Counted from the stretch's first letter, positions 1 to 11,440 are shown. The stretch is 54,423 nucleotides of DNA from Saccoglossus kowalevskii (GCF_000003605.2 NW_003151754.1:584372-638794); one strand, 5' to 3'. Notes: generated from the sequence alone by a model not told the origin. Numbers and translations: made by a program.

Positions 1-1689
1 CAAGCAACATCACAAGTCAAGTTGTAGCGTGAAGCTCAGCGACTACTGCTGACAACGTAAGTCATGCTTGCGTGCCTTCACCATTGTATTCAAACGAATC
101 ACGTGGTGTGCCGTTCTCTTTCAAACCCGAGATTCGATCAATAGGGGAGTTTCAGTAAAGAAAACACATTGCAAATCATGCAAATTCAACATTTTCAAAC
201 CTGTATACTAAAACAGAAATGCTCAGCGATGCAAAAGAAGGATAGATGTACTTTTCATTATACACATCTCTGTTGATACAATCCCTCACATATTCTATTC
301 CCAGTTATACCTGCGTAAATGGATTAGCCTCTTTTGATGTTGACATTCAGACTAAAATCACGTGACAGGCTGTTAAAATTGGCTGTTGCATACACTTTCG
401 CCGGTCTGGAAAATGTGTTTAGTTAGCTCTCATTCAAGTAACAATGCAGATTTCCCAGTGGGAGTGAAACTATTCGACTCTGCCATTAAAAAATAGGGGT
501 GTTTTGAGCATAAAACGAATAACCCTGGAGTGCACACAACATACTGAATTTCGGAACAAATCTTGCATTATTTACAGCAGCAGAATACCACAGAAATATC
601 AGACAAAACATGGAAACACTATATATATGTATTTCGGCCTGAACCCTCTCTATTGCAATTCCAGGAATTACCCCCCATATGTGCAACCATTTTCCACCTT
701 GGTACCACCCAAGCCTGAAAACAAAATCTTAATACCACGCTGAAGCGTTTGGTAACAAGTGTTTCAGCTCGTAACGATATCATCAATCAATTTAGAACTA
801 CCATGTTGGCTATTGGAAAGCATTTTTGCAAAGTTTTACTGAAACGAACAATTTTTTCATTACTCATGAATAATAAATTACGCAAATGAGACTATTTTTG
901 TCGGCCAGTTGTGCCATACACTGCCTGTATGACGCATTGCAAACATTACCCAAACTGTGCTACAATAAATGCAATCATCCACATAAAATCTGCATCGCGT
1001 CGGAGATTACACTCGCCGGATTTAAATTTCGCGTGCAGCATTTCTTGTTTATTAATGCATCTCATGAATAAATTAAATTCCCACCCGCTTTACGGTTGTG
1101 CTCATGCCGCAGTCCTGACACGTTTCAAACCTTGGGATATTTTACTATAATAGGGTGTGTCTACATCGCGCGTTAAAATTTGCATATAACATTAGCGCGT
1201 AACAAAGATTGTGATAAAGGGAAGAGTGGTATAAACACAGATCAGTGATTACTTGAAATTTATACCAGGAGGTAAGAAAGAAAAGAAAAGTTATATAACA
1301 TTTTATTATTTAATAATTCATTAAAATACATAAGTTTGTCCAACTCCCTGTGTTTGAACTGAAATTTTATCCGGTCAGCGCATTATAATGAAGCATCATT
1401 GAAGTTTAATGATTGCTTCTTGTCGCATATAGTAGAAGTCATTCAGGAATTTTAAGTTTTTTGTAGCTAATTTGCATATTTTTTGGCGGATCGACTTTTC
1501 AAATTTCAATCTACATTCATCAAAGCATTTAAAATCAAGTAAAACGGTTCAGCGTTTTGGGGAATAAGTCGCCCACATCTATCCATCCACCCACACTCCG
1601 AACATCATGACTATAGGTCTTATGCCACTAAACAACCAATGCCTTGCAAGAACCAATGAAATTTTTTAACCATTGTCAATTTCTACTTG
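1..1689. other. No gene seen
   Basis: Only short open frames without splice-site or domain support are present (for example 504-743 and 886-1150 on the plus strand). A 17-base word, CAAGCAACATCACAAGT, opens the window and recurs at 45149-45165. I cannot say whether it marks a dispersed repeat end or is chance. Confidence 0.5.
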
Positions 1690-1820
1690 ACAGTCTGGGC
1701 CATGGACTGTACTAGTCCATAAGGACTATTTCCATGGTCCACACCAGAATTACTACTATTGTATTTTGTTTATAAGTTCTGTAATAATGGTCATTCTGGT
1801 GAAATAAATAAATAAAAAAA

Positions 1821-1895
<75 letters not shown>

Positions 1896-1900
1896 AATAA
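1690..1900 (+). repeat. (AAAT)n microsatellite after a possible retroelement 3' end
   Basis: An almost pure AAAT/TAAA tract runs from about 1803 to 1900. It directly follows a T-rich segment ending in a short GGTGAAATAAATAAA tail, the kind of 3' terminus on which non-LTR retroelements leave microsatellite tails. No reverse transcriptase coding is visible upstream, so the retroelement reading is a guess. The microsatellite itself is plain. Confidence 0.8.
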
Positions 1901-1904
1901 ATTT

Positions 1905-2292
1905 TTTTCTCAGGTGCTCCCTGTGTGAGGCGTGATCACCTGGGTCAAAGGTGAGACCAACATGTGGTCTTTTGTGTACTACTTAGCGGCTGTGTACCTT
2001 TGGGTTTATTCTGTATGTATTTGGATGTTCTAATCTTGGCGTTTTTCCAGTGATTTCTCTAGATGCAATCCAAATACAGTAGGTGTGTTTTGTTTACCTG
2101 AGATTTGCAAGAGTTTGAGCTGGCCAACATGTTAGTTTTTTTCATGTGGTTGATTACTGGCATGTTAATTACCCATTTTTGAGCCATGTTTTTAACTTTG
2201 TTTATTATTTTCATTTAGCAATCTTGTCTTGTGATAACATTGTCGTTAATGGAGTTTCAATTAGTGGTATGAGCACTTATGTGTAGTCAACA
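1905..2292. other. Unassigned intergenic DNA
   Basis: T-rich sequence between the microsatellite and the foldback element. I see no open frame, splice pattern or repeat in it. Confidence 0.5.
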
Positions 2293-2301
2293 TCATCGTA
2301 C

Positions 2302-3778
2302 ACTCGGCTGAAGCTAGCAGACACTCCCAGCAGACAGTGGAAATTAGCAGACACACTAGCAGCTACAGTCTACCAGGCAAAATAATGCTTTGAATCAAAG
2401 TTTATCACATCTTTTGCATCAAGTAATCATAGTTTGAGTTTAATATATTAATGTAAATGACTAATATTCATTTAAACAAAGAAATTCTAACAAAGAACTC
2501 ACTCCCCTGAAAGTGTATTTCTATGTGCGTGTATATAAACACTATTCCCAATATTGTATTAAAAATATTGAGTGTGCACCTTAACCACTTATGTGGTACG
2601 AAACATACATGTATTGACTACACTTTGTGATAGGTGACATTTAATAATTAGCAAACAATTTTGAAATATGGAAATCATAATTATGGTAAAACTGCCCTAT
2701 TTGCTACCAGACACTAATTAAGTAACAAATTACAGTAAAAATATTGAGTGTGCACCTTAACCACTTATGTGGTACGAAACATACTTGTATTGACTACAAT
2801 TTGTTATAGGTGACATTTAATAATTAGCAAACAATTTTGAAATATGGAAATCATAATTATGGTAAAACTGCCCTATTTGCTACCAGACACTAATTAAGTA
2901 ACAAATTACAGTAAAAATATTGAGTGTGCACCTTAACCACTTATGTGGTACGAAACATACATGTACTGACTATAATTTGTGATAGGTGACATTTAATAAT
3001 TAGCAGACAATTTTAAAATATGGAAATCATAAATATGGTTGAACAGCCCTATTTGCTAGCAGACACTAACTAATTAAGTCACTAATTACGGTAAAAATAT
3101 TGTGTGTGCACCTTATTCACTTGTGTGGTATAAAACATACATGCATTGACTACAATTTGTGATAGAAAACATTTAATAATTAGCAGACAATTTTAAAATA
3201 TGGAAATCATAATTATGGTAAAACTGTCCTATTTGTTAGCAGACACTAATTAAGTCAATAATTACAGTAAAACTATTGAGTGTGCACCTTAACCACTTAT
3301 GTGATATGAAACATACATGTATTTACTACAATTTGTGATCGGTGCCCAATAAAAATATTGAGTGCGCACATTAACCACAGGGCAGTTAAACCATAATTAT
3401 GATTTCCACATTTTGAAATTGTCTGCTAATTATTAAATGTCACCTATCATAAATTGTAATCAATACATGTATGTTTCATAGCATATAAGTGGATAAGGTG
3501 CACACTCAATATTTTCAATAAGATATTGGGAATAGTGTTTATATACACGCACATAGAGAAACACTTTCAGGGGGAGTGAGTACATTTGTTAGAATTTCTC
3601 TGTTTAAATGAATATTAGCCATTTAAATTAATATATTGATGTCAAACTATGATTACGTGATGCAAAAAGATGTGATAAACTTTGATTCAAAGCATTGTTA
3701 TGCCTGATAAACTGTGGATGCTAGTGTTTCCGCTAGCTTCCCCTGTCTGCTGGGAGTGTCTGCTAGCTTCAGCCGAGT
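2302..3778. mobile_element. Foldback element with ~400-bp inverted arms and internal satellite
   Basis: The left end (ACTCGGCTGAAGCTAGCAGA from 2302) is found inverted at the right end, finishing at 3778. The arms (about 2302-2700 and 3372-3778) are near-complementary throughout, including the stretch with CAAAGTTTATCACATC. Between them lie tandem copies of a 176-bp unit. The flanks are 9-bp near-duplicates, TCATCGTAC at 2293-2301 and TCATCACAC at 3779-3787 (7 of 9 match), consistent with an old target-site duplication. No transposase is encoded, so it is non-autonomous. A 9-bp duplication with long arms fits a Mutator-like foldback element, but the superfamily is inference. Confidence 0.8.
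2562..3352. repeat. 176-bp tandem repeat array (about 4.5 copies)
   Basis: The phrase ATTGAGTGTGCACCTTA recurs with start-to-start spacing of 176, 176, 180 and 176 bases (anchor positions 2571, 2747, 2923, 3103, 3279), followed by a truncated copy near 3352. Units are AT-rich and 85-95 percent alike by eye. The array fills the centre of the foldback element, and the first unit also belongs to its left arm. Confidence 0.85.
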
Positions 3779-4037
3779 TCATCACACGGATGCCTGTTGA
3801 CGTGTACATGGAATATTAACCCGGTGACTGCAGTTATACTAACTTTCATATTGGACGCATGTAAATCGACCATATAGTCGCACAGTCACTTCGTTCCATA
3901 TACACTTTGTACATCACATCACGAACCAACGTTTTTTGATAGTACTTCCGGTTTTGGTGTCAACCTACGTATCGCATGTACGAGTTGGACGTGTGTGGTT
4001 ACATAAGACATACACGTGTAAACGAGACTATTTAGCA

Positions 4038-4240
4038 TGGACATGAGCAAAAGTACTCACCTTATGTATACTATAAAAAATACGTACGAACGTTAACGAT
4101 GCCACGCTTCTCCCAGGTCACATCGCCAGCATAATGTAATCATCGGTCTTGCACATGCGCAGTAAAATACCGAAGCGGGTAAGATCACAACAACCTTGAC
4201 GCTGACATGATAGTGAGAAATGGTGAGTCACGTGACCCGC
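4038..4240 (-). repeat. Dispersed direct repeat, copy 1 (exon/promoter-like)
   Basis: About 195 bases match a second copy at 6566-6768 in the same orientation, including the shared words CACATCGCCAGCATAATGTA and GCACATGCGCAGTAAAATA. On the minus strand the low-coordinate end reads CATAAG then GTGAGTAC, a good splice donor. GC-richer sequence with an NRF1-like TGCGCATGTGC word lies upstream. Both copies could therefore be duplicated promoter plus first non-coding exon; this is inference. A GTCACGTGAC E-box at about 4222-4231 is present here but disrupted in copy 2. Confidence 0.75.
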
Positions 4241-4735
4241 GTTGAGTTGAATACATGTATATCAAAGTACCAGGGGGTGATGTTCGTGAGTCGACTAGAA
4301 CCGGTATACTAGTAAGACACCGATATAATAGTACTTCTTTCTTTTCCCAATCTTATAACTCCAATGGTATGTGTAACAGTCTCAACAGTCTTATGGCTGT
4401 TTACACCGTGGTGTGGGCTTCATGTCAGTATATCATCTTAGACTGGGTCTCGTTTTAAGGCCAAGGGCAGATTTGGTTTCAACACATGAATAGTTAAATG
4501 CTATGCAGATATTAATAAAATTTCAATTTATAAAAGGACCGTCTGGTTTAGTTTTGTTAGAAAACGATATGAATTTAGTCCAATCTATGACCCGCGTATG
4601 GATCGCGGGGGGGGGGGGTCGATCTTCTTAACAGTGAAACTGAAACGAACACGTCGTGAAAACTAAAACTCAACCTCGATTTATTCTTCAATAGCATACA
4701 TACACAGCGGCAGCTTCACCCCACGAAGAAAATGT
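4241..4735. other. Unassigned intergenic DNA
   Basis: Contains a short plus-strand frame (4255-4458) without support and a run of G at 4606-4618. No gene is recognised. Confidence 0.45.
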
Positions 4736-4925
4736 TGGGGGTGTCGCCCCTCCAAAATCAAGCTGAAACCCTTTGTGTCAGCAAAATTTCCCCTCAAAAT
4801 GCAGGAAATAGCGTTTAGATGGCCTAGATTTAACATTTTTGAAAGGAGAGCATGCCCAGGACCCCTAGAGGTTGTGAGCAGATATCCTCCCCATGCAAAT
4901 TTTCGTGCCGCCCCATCTGAATTAC
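4736..4925. repeat. Dispersed repeat, copy 1
   Basis: This segment matches 9750-9995 in the same orientation. The shared words include AATCAAGCTGAAACCCTTTG and CCCCATGCAAA, with spaced similarity between them. Both copies are rich in CCCC runs and diverged. No coding potential is visible in either; it is probably a decayed interspersed repeat of unknown class. Confidence 0.7.
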
Positions 4926-5580
4926 AGATGTGAACTAAAACGCAACTGATCCAATACGAGTGCCAAAAACGTAAAACTTAACTATAGACCGAGTAACATT
5001 TTTAGGGCGGAGGTGTTCTCATTGAACCAATAGAAATACGGTATTTAGTCCGATATTCGAACAAATATTGGCCAAATTAGTGCTCGGTGTGCTTACTAGT
5101 AGTTTCCCATAGTATCACATTCATAAAATGAAATTATGATTCTAAGAAGTATACTGTCAATAAATGTTGAATAAACACAAACATACATTAGTCTATAAAC
5201 AGTCAAAGGTTATATATAAAGATCGATAAAACGAATGAATTCCGCCCACATATACTGATATTTCTGGCAAGATGTTTATAACCACAGTTGCTTGTACAGC
5301 AAGCGAAATTTCACAGTTACAACTGCAACACTTCTCTGCTACCGGACAACCCTGTTTATTTAGTTCATGGCGCAACTTTTGTAAACCCGTTGCAACCGGG
5401 TGCATGCATTTCGATGGAACTCAGCTCCCCATCTTACCAAATAGCAAATTTCTAGTCAGCTACAGAATTGGGTTTTGTCAACCGTCGGAATAGGCTACTT
5501 TGGCCAGTAATATATGGGGAATTTGACGGAGGAGTCATTCACAGCAATCGAATAAAAAAAAAAAAATGAAACTGTGAAAC
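4926..5580. other. Unassigned intergenic DNA
   Basis: Overlapping open frames on both strands at 5193-5493 look like chance: no domain, signal peptide or splice context supports either. Confidence 0.45.
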
Positions 5581-5584
5581 TGCT

Positions 5585-5925
5585 TTGCGAGAGGAAGTCG
5601 ACATTTACGAAAACCTCGAAGACAGCATAATTGTGATTACTACAGATGCGAGGCATGGCTGGTGAAAAACTCTCGTGACACTGATGTGATTGTTATTGGC
5701 AATGAAACCCACAAATTCATTGCTAACAACGAAGACATCCGATTTCGTAACGCCATGAACTGAATGGCGCGCTACAAATCAGCCGTACAAATATATCGGC
5801 ATCTTGACAATAATGGAGTGAACGTAAACAATCACGCCCATAACATGAATATGTCTGTCAATATGTACCTGATATAAGAGAGGCCGGGGAATGAGAATCA
5901 GAATAATACATGGTTCAACTAAAAA
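5585..5925 (+). pseudogene. Kolobok-type DNA transposase relic
   Basis: Plus-strand translation gives fragments typical of Kolobok-superfamily transposases as I remember them: an EEVDIYENLEDS stretch, then TTDARHGW (the acidic catalytic-region motif), then after a one-base loss KNSRDTD and IGNETHKF, followed by IYRHLDNNGVNVNNHAHNMN and a final NQNNTW. Stops occur after HGW and after NAMN, so no functional protein can be made. Only the central part of the transposase is recognisable; sequence beyond 5925 no longer aligns to anything I know. The match rests on recalled motifs and not on a search. Kolobok elements duplicate TTAA on insertion, which ties this relic to the TTAA-flanked MITEs at 27.5, 33.8 and 53.5 kb. 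Confidence 0.6.
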
Positions 5926-6254
5926 AAAAGAACTTTGATGGCACTAACATGTCGGATATTAACCGTGTCAGCCGTGTCATGAACTGTGTAATAATTCCTC
6001 CTCACATCAGTCATCGCATTTGGAGAAGTAATATTCTCCAACCAAGTTTGCGGCATTTGATATTGCGTCACGACAGGCTCTGACGACCTCAGTCATTTCT
6101 CTTGATATTGGTGAAACGACCATTATTCAGAAATTCCCGATAACTTTCACAAAGGCTGCATTGCCATCTCGATCAATGCTTTATGAGAGGCGGCCCGGGA
6201 CTATGGATTGAATACTACATGTATGCCAGGGTCAGCTAATGTAGGTCAGGTAAT
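5926..6254. other. Probable decayed element sequence
   Basis: Continues from the transposase relic. Short peptide-like stretches exist but no frame persists and nothing is identifiable. Confidence 0.35.
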
Positions 6255-6530
6255 TGAATGTCAAGATAATGTTTAAATAACGACACAATTGCAACATAAT
6301 GAAACAATGACAAAATAATATTGTAGCAATTACACACTAAAGAAATAATTAAGAAATAAAGTTGAAATTATGAAACAATAGCAATACGATGCTGCAGTAA
6401 TAACACAATAATGGAATAAGCACAAAATAATGTTTAAATAAAGACCAAATAACCGAATAATGACCAAATAATAACCAAACAAGTTTCCAAATAAAGACCA
6501 AAAACTAAACAATGTTCAAATAATGACACC
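6255..6530. repeat. Degenerate short-period repeat (ATAATGACCAAATAA-like)
   Basis: Irregular copies of a 12-18 base A-rich word (variants of AATAATGACCAAATAA, TAATGTTTAAATAAAG, ACAATGACAAAATAAT) run through this stretch. The minus-strand 60-residue frame at 6330-6512 is a by-product of the repeat. Confidence 0.6.
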
Positions 6531-6565
6531 AAGCTAATTTTGGCGGTATTCTCACCCCATATATA

Positions 6566-6768
6566 GGACAGGAGCAAAAGCACTCACCTTATGTATACTG
6601 TAAACAAATACGTACAAAAGTTAACGATGACCCATTTCTCCAAGGTCACATCGCCAGCATAATGTAGTAATCATCGGTCCTGCACATGCGCAGTAAAATA
6701 GCCAAGCGGGTAAGGTCACAAAAACCTTCACCCTGACACAGAAATGGTTAGTCACGTTCAACGCGGCC
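6566..6768 (-). repeat. Dispersed direct repeat, copy 2 (exon/promoter-like)
   Basis: Second copy of 4038-4240, about 85 percent alike. It keeps the CACATCGCCAGCATAATGTA word and, on the minus strand, the CATAAG / GTGAGTGC donor-like junction. The two copies bracket the Kolobok relic, but they are direct and not inverted, so they are not its terminal repeats. Confidence 0.75.
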
Positions 6769-7360
6769 GAATTAACTTTTTGTGTGAAAATGCACAGTTA
6801 ACGCTAGTATACTAAAATTATATCCGTAAGTGACATTGTCATTCAATGTCATAAACTTTCGGTCGAACCACATTTCGAAAAAAATCCAATTTTGTCGTGA
6901 TTTTTTTTATTATAAGCATATTGGTTTCTGGCGATACTGTATAAGGTAGAATTCATTATATATGCCCCTTTCACTACTTTGTACTAAAAGTTTCAATAAA
7001 TTAACCAACACAACATTATTTGTAACGTATAACGTCGCGATCGCTGACTGTAACTTATAAGTGTAGTATGGATGATTTATTAGGTATTTCTGATGATATA
7101 GGTTATAATTATATTTAATCTCCAACATATAAGTACTATCTCAAAAATGTACATGTCAATGATTTTTGGAAATTAATTACTGTGCCATGAAATCTGTGTT
7201 ATTTGTTTAGACAATTGTAACAACTGTGGCAAGCTTAGGGAGGCTTATGGCATTTTAAGATGTCGGACAACTATTCGTGATGTATTGATACATTTGACAA
7301 GATATTACATATTTTCTGAATAATTTTAATGAGTGCGCTCAGTCTGTTTGTGATCGTGTT
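6769..7360. other. Unassigned intergenic DNA
   Basis: AT-rich. The minus-strand frame 6910-7128 has no recognisable features and no supporting splice pattern. Confidence 0.45.
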
Positions 7361-7668
7361 GTGAAAGCAGGCGTTGTATTCAGGGATCAGGAAACGTCTC
7401 GCCTGGCTGATGTCACTTACACGTAGAGATACCAGATTCGATCCAAATGAATACCCAATAGTTCATTACAGATAGTCCAGCTTTATTCACACAATCAGTC
7501 AGATCAGCCGAGGTAACCCCTCGCTGCACCGTTCTCCCGCCTCCCTTACAAAGGTTACAAACTCTCTATATGATTAAAAGTCAAAACCCTAAAGCGTGGC
7601 AGAGTAAATATGTGATCATCCAATCGCTGCAGTCGTTGGCATAATCACGTGATTACCAGGGATGTGTC
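7361..7668 (-). mobile_element. Possible solo LTR
   Basis: Read on the minus strand the segment begins TGAGACACATCC and ends CTTTCACA, giving TG...CA ends, and it carries a single AATAAA (in GTGAATAAAGCTGGAC) about two-thirds along, as in an LTR with a polyadenylation signal. It is GC-richer than its flanks. I could not find a convincing 4-6 bp target duplication, and no internal retroviral coding or second LTR is in the window. Confidence 0.3.
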
Positions 7669-7803
7669 TCACGGTTAAAGCCTTGCAAAGTTGCCACTAC
7701 TAAATACAATAAGTAAACAATCTTTGTATCAAACTCCTGTAATATATGTTTATAATATCCAACCTAAACATGCAAATTGTTAATTCTAAACAATAGTGGG
7801 ATT

Positions 7804-7806
<3 letters not shown>

Positions 7807-7868
<62 letters not shown>
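7807..7868. repeat. (TAA)n microsatellite
   Basis: About 20 uninterrupted TAA/ATA trinucleotides. A shorter (TAA)n tract occurs at about 20777-20801. Confidence 0.95.
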
Positions 7869-8779
7869 CATAGAAAAAAACCTTGCAGATATGCTTTGAT
7901 ATTAATATTGTGGCCTATTTGGATGAGAATGAAGGCTTTTTATGTTATTTTCTCTAATTTTGAAACATTCATATATGTATTTAGCTAGTTTTATAATTGT
8001 TTTATTTTCATTGTTGTTCATCATGGCTATCATTTTTTCTTCATCTGTCGCATTTGAGAGTGACATTTTTGACTCAGCGTTGGTTACTTTCATTTTCATA
8101 TAATTTACAGTTAAGCAAATCTGTTCTATTTGTAGAACATGGGCACTAATTCAATCTTAGTTTTGTTAGTGCTGATCTATGTTTAGAGTCTTATTACTGA
8201 AAGATACTCCTCATATGAGCAGTAATTTTTTAACATTCTGTATTTGCGCAATTATTTTGTTTGTTTTTTTGTTTTTGTTTTTTGTCATAGAGGCAGCATT
8301 ATGCAGATGTTGGTTCTCCCACACATTGTTTGCATTTACATATTTTATTATGCTTTTCACAACTACAAACAACACAAACATTCATCCTGCTATAATAAAA
8401 CAAGAATTTTTCAAAAATAATCACATTTTCAGTATGTACTTTATTAACGAGTGTAGGAGATGATTTCGTGCTGATAAGTCGAATGAGCGCCATTGCAGCA
8501 CGTATGCAAGACATACAAATATTAACGTTTACATTAAGCTGTTATCGTTACCATAGAGACGGTATCTTATCGCAAAGTATTTTATGTAGGATTAATCAAT
8601 TTTAAATTTGATGTTTAGTAAAGAGAAAATTTTCAAATTATATAACTGTTCAAGTAATTAGTTTGATTCTAGTTCTTTCGACTCAGAATATAGAATCTTC
8701 CGACACTGGAATTATTTAAATTGATTCAAATTAGTTTTAACGACATAAAACAAGAAATACAGCAAACGAGTTAGTTAAG
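7869..8779. other. No gene seen
   Basis: AT-rich. Overlapping frames at 7902-8099 (minus), 8179-8463 (plus) and 8299-8514 (minus) compete with one another and none has domain or splice support. The segment also includes the 3' flank of the cupin pseudogene. Confidence 0.5.
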
Positions 8780-9719
8780 TTATTTTTGTTTGGGTTTCAT
8801 CAAACCTTGCAGAATGTCCGCGATATCAGGAAAACGCTGCAACAGATCATCGGTGGCTGGCACGATATCACGAACATCAAATCCGGGAGTTGTTGCTACC
8901 CCCTGAAGCGCCCAGTCGCCGTCCTTCAACTCGTAGGCCACGAAGGATCCGGCTGGAATGACCACTTGCGGGACATCTCCTTTCTCGAAGTCTATTCCCA
9001 AGCGATACAACTCCAGCTTGCCATCAGATGAGACGACGTGAAACTGAACAGACCCACCAGCGTGATAATAATGCACTTTATAACATCCTTCAATTAGCCT
9101 TATGCATGACCTCTAAAGGTCACACATCCTTGTACTTTCAGGGGGGATTTTGTTCCATCACAGCAAGAATTTCCAATAATATATATCATTCTTTACGATT
9201 TTTAACTGTTTTTGAATTTCAAAGATAACTGCTTGCATTTTTGTGAGAAAATAATAATTAAATTCGAATTGATAGTGAATTTTACACCCCCAGAAAGTAC
9301 CAGGATGTGTGACCTTTTGGAGGTCATGCATATGGCCTATTGGTGCAGATATTGAATCGGGCACTCTTTTGTTTGCATATAGTATGCAGAGGAGCAAACA
9401 TTACGAACTACGTCCTGGCGATCTGGCGTCTCTATCAATTTTCCAGTAGGGTATGTTAGTCCCTTCGATGCCATGGCATCGGTTCAGCTCCTGGTCAGTA
9501 ATTTTCCCTGAAGTAGCCTCCTTCGGGATGTGGAATCAAATGCAGCGAGTAAATGATGCGTTGCATTCTGCTCACCCAGCGTGTTTCTTCGTCGAATATT
9601 CTAAACTGACCTTTTGACGATAAAGTCGAGTTATAGTAATTTGTTTGAATACTCCAATTGTCGTCATACTTGTGCAAACAAGCCGCCCTTACGAATACAC
9701 GTAAATGATCTAGTTATGG
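8780..9719 (-). pseudogene. Cupin_5/DUF985-family pseudogene, interrupted by a MITE
   Basis: Three minus-strand blocks together cover a DUF985-type cupin (YML079w-like beta-barrel fold). Block 1 (9719 to about 9495) carries RMQRIIYSLHLIPHPEGGYF, the family's hallmark HPEGGY(F/Y)RE motif. Block 2 (9474-9337) carries GLTYPTGKLIETP and RNVCSSAYYMQTKECPI. Block 3 (about 9088-8780) carries HYYHAGGSVQFHVV, ELYRLG, VPQVVIPAGSF and TPGFD, ending in TAA at 8782-8780. Breaks: a TGA directly after RENY, best explained as a CGA arginine codon lost by CpG decay; a frame change before block 2; a 252-bp MITE between blocks 2 and 3; and five extra bases just before HYYHAGG. No introns separate the blocks, so it could be a retrocopy. 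There is no in-frame ATG upstream. The family call is firm and the pseudogene call nearly so. Confidence 0.85.
9091..9342. mobile_element. MITE with ~55-bp terminal inverted repeats inside the cupin pseudogene
   Basis: The left end (TTATGCATGACCTCTAAAGG then TCACACATCCTTGTACTTTC) is inverted at the right end (GAAAGTACCAGGATGTGTGA then CCTTTTGGAGGTCATGCATA). The interior is AT-rich and non-coding. TA dinucleotides at 9095-9096 and 9338-9339 could be the target duplication of a Tc1/mariner-type element. Removing one TA plus the element leaves the interrupted cupin codons with the length expected between LHQ and DVI, which supports the boundaries. Confidence 0.8.
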
Positions 9720-9749
9720 TGACAAGCGAATCCTCATAATTACCAGTGG

Positions 9750-9995
9750 CGGCGGCACGAGGGGGGGGGGGATCAAAGGGGTGCTCGCTTCTCGAAAAAA
9801 TGATCGCCCCCTCCTAAAAAAAAATGTCGCCCCATAATCAAGCTGAAACCCTTTGTGTTAGCAAAATGTGCCCTTGAAAAAACAGGACATATCGTTTCAG
9901 AAGGTCTAGATTTCAAATTTCAAATGGACCCTTAGTGAGGTTGGTGAGAAGACCACCCCCATGCAAAATGTCGTACCGCCGTCTCTGATTGAGGG
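9750..9995. repeat. Dispersed repeat, copy 2
   Basis: Diverged copy of 4736-4925, sharing AATCAAGCTGAAACCCTTTG and CCCCATGCAAAA. It begins near a run of G at about 9761-9771. Confidence 0.7.
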
Positions 9996-10211
9996 TGCTA
10001 TCCTAAACATTATCACTTCTCTCCCGCTCTTAGTAATAGTAAGACGTCATAACTGATGTCATCGCGCGATGGAGATCTTGCATCGAAGAACACTTACAAT
10101 ATTCCCGGTATAAATCATAACACAAAACATTTTTTTCTGATTTTTAATTAATTGACCCTAGAGGGCGCGTGTCATTCAGACTGGGTCCGAGTGATGTGCA
10201 TACAGGATCTG

Positions 10212-10365
10212 TTAGACTGGCACAGTCTGGGCGATTTATTTCTTTTTAAATTTAAAATTAAATAAAAAAAAGCGAAATAGAGGTGTTAACGCGAAATTCA
10301 CCCCACCTTTCGCAAAACTATTTTTTCCATTTTTTTTTTAAATCACCACAGCTGGGCCAGTCTAA
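10212..10365. mobile_element. Short MITE-like inverted repeat
   Basis: TTAGACTGGCACAG at 10212 and its inverted partner CTGGGCCAGTCTAA ending at 10365 bound an AT-rich 154-bp segment. The inner arms (GGGCGATTT / AAATCACCA) continue the pairing. The flanking TA could be a mariner-type duplication. No coding. Confidence 0.55.
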
Positions 10366-10945
10366 GGATATGTATGTACAGTAGTGTACTGAATTCCCGG
10401 AGACAGCCAGTCAGTCATGACACAGAATTCTGCGTCGTCTACGTATTTACGTAGTGATTCACCAGACCATTGCTGAGTGCACTGGGCACGGCACTGGGAT
10501 TGATCTTCCTTGATGGTCCGTTAATATCCACAACTACACCTAACATCTCCAGAGAGACCCCCGATTACACGATTTAATGATTTAACACCGTTTATTCCGT
10601 TGTCAAAATGTGACATTTTCAGTGTTCAATATAATTACAAACATAACAGGATGCTGCAGAACTATATATATATATGGCCCTATCTCGATGCAAACGAATT
10701 GGGCATTATTGAACATATATTTTGATTCATTTCTTAAAGAAGGAAAATGAATTTCTAGGAGATTACTCACCACGATTAGCCACAATTTATGCTATTGCCT
10801 TTTTTAGCACATAAGAATGGCTGATAAATAAAAAGATTATAAAAATATGCGACAAACCTGAAAAAACTGTAATTAACCTGCCTGATTCATCATGGAAGTG
10901 TATGGAACGCCATAACTATATACAAGTCATATAATTTTATGTTAC
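10366..10945. other. No gene seen
   Basis: Intergenic. The minus-strand frame 10603-10785 has no support. Confidence 0.45.
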
Positions 10946-11440
10946 GTGGTTCACTCATCATATGATGTGCATTCACCATGTTATGAGGTGCATTAATCAA
11001 AATATGTGCTGCAATTATCTTGTCATGTAGTGCAATCGTCAGGTCATGTGGTGCGTGGTGCATTCATCATATTTTGTGGCGAATTGACCATGTTATCCGG
11101 TGAATTCTTCATGTATTGTGGTACATTTACCATATTAATAAGCATATTATCCATGATGATACACTGTGCATTCGTCATGCCATGTAGTACATTCATAATG
11201 TATTCAAAGTTGTCATTCATATACCATGTTATGTGGTACACGCATTGTGTAATGTGATGCATTTATCATATTATGTGGAGCATTTACCGCGTTATGTTGT
11301 GCATTCATCATGTCATGTACTGCAGTTATATTATGTGATGTATTTACTATATTATGTTGTGAATTCACCGTTTTATTTTGTGCACCTATCATGCCAACAA
11401 GTGCATTCATCATATTGTGTCGTGCATTTACAATTCGACT
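10946..11440. repeat. Degenerate minisatellite (~24-27 bp unit)
   Basis: Roughly twenty imperfect copies of a unit like ATGTGGTGCATTCATCATGTT. Because the unit lacks stops in several frames, long repetitive frames open on both strands (11006-11442), giving MVH/MNAPHNM-type peptides. These are repeat artefacts and not genes. Confidence 0.85.

Noticed and set aside
5193-5493. Pair of ~70-codon frames on opposite strands
   Set aside because: Mutually overlapping, Cys-containing by chance, with no leader, domain or splice support.
4038-6768. Direct ~200-bp repeats as terminal repeats (LTRs) of one element around the Kolobok relic
   Set aside because: The copies lack TG...CA ends and target duplications, and a Kolobok element should have inverted, not direct, ends.
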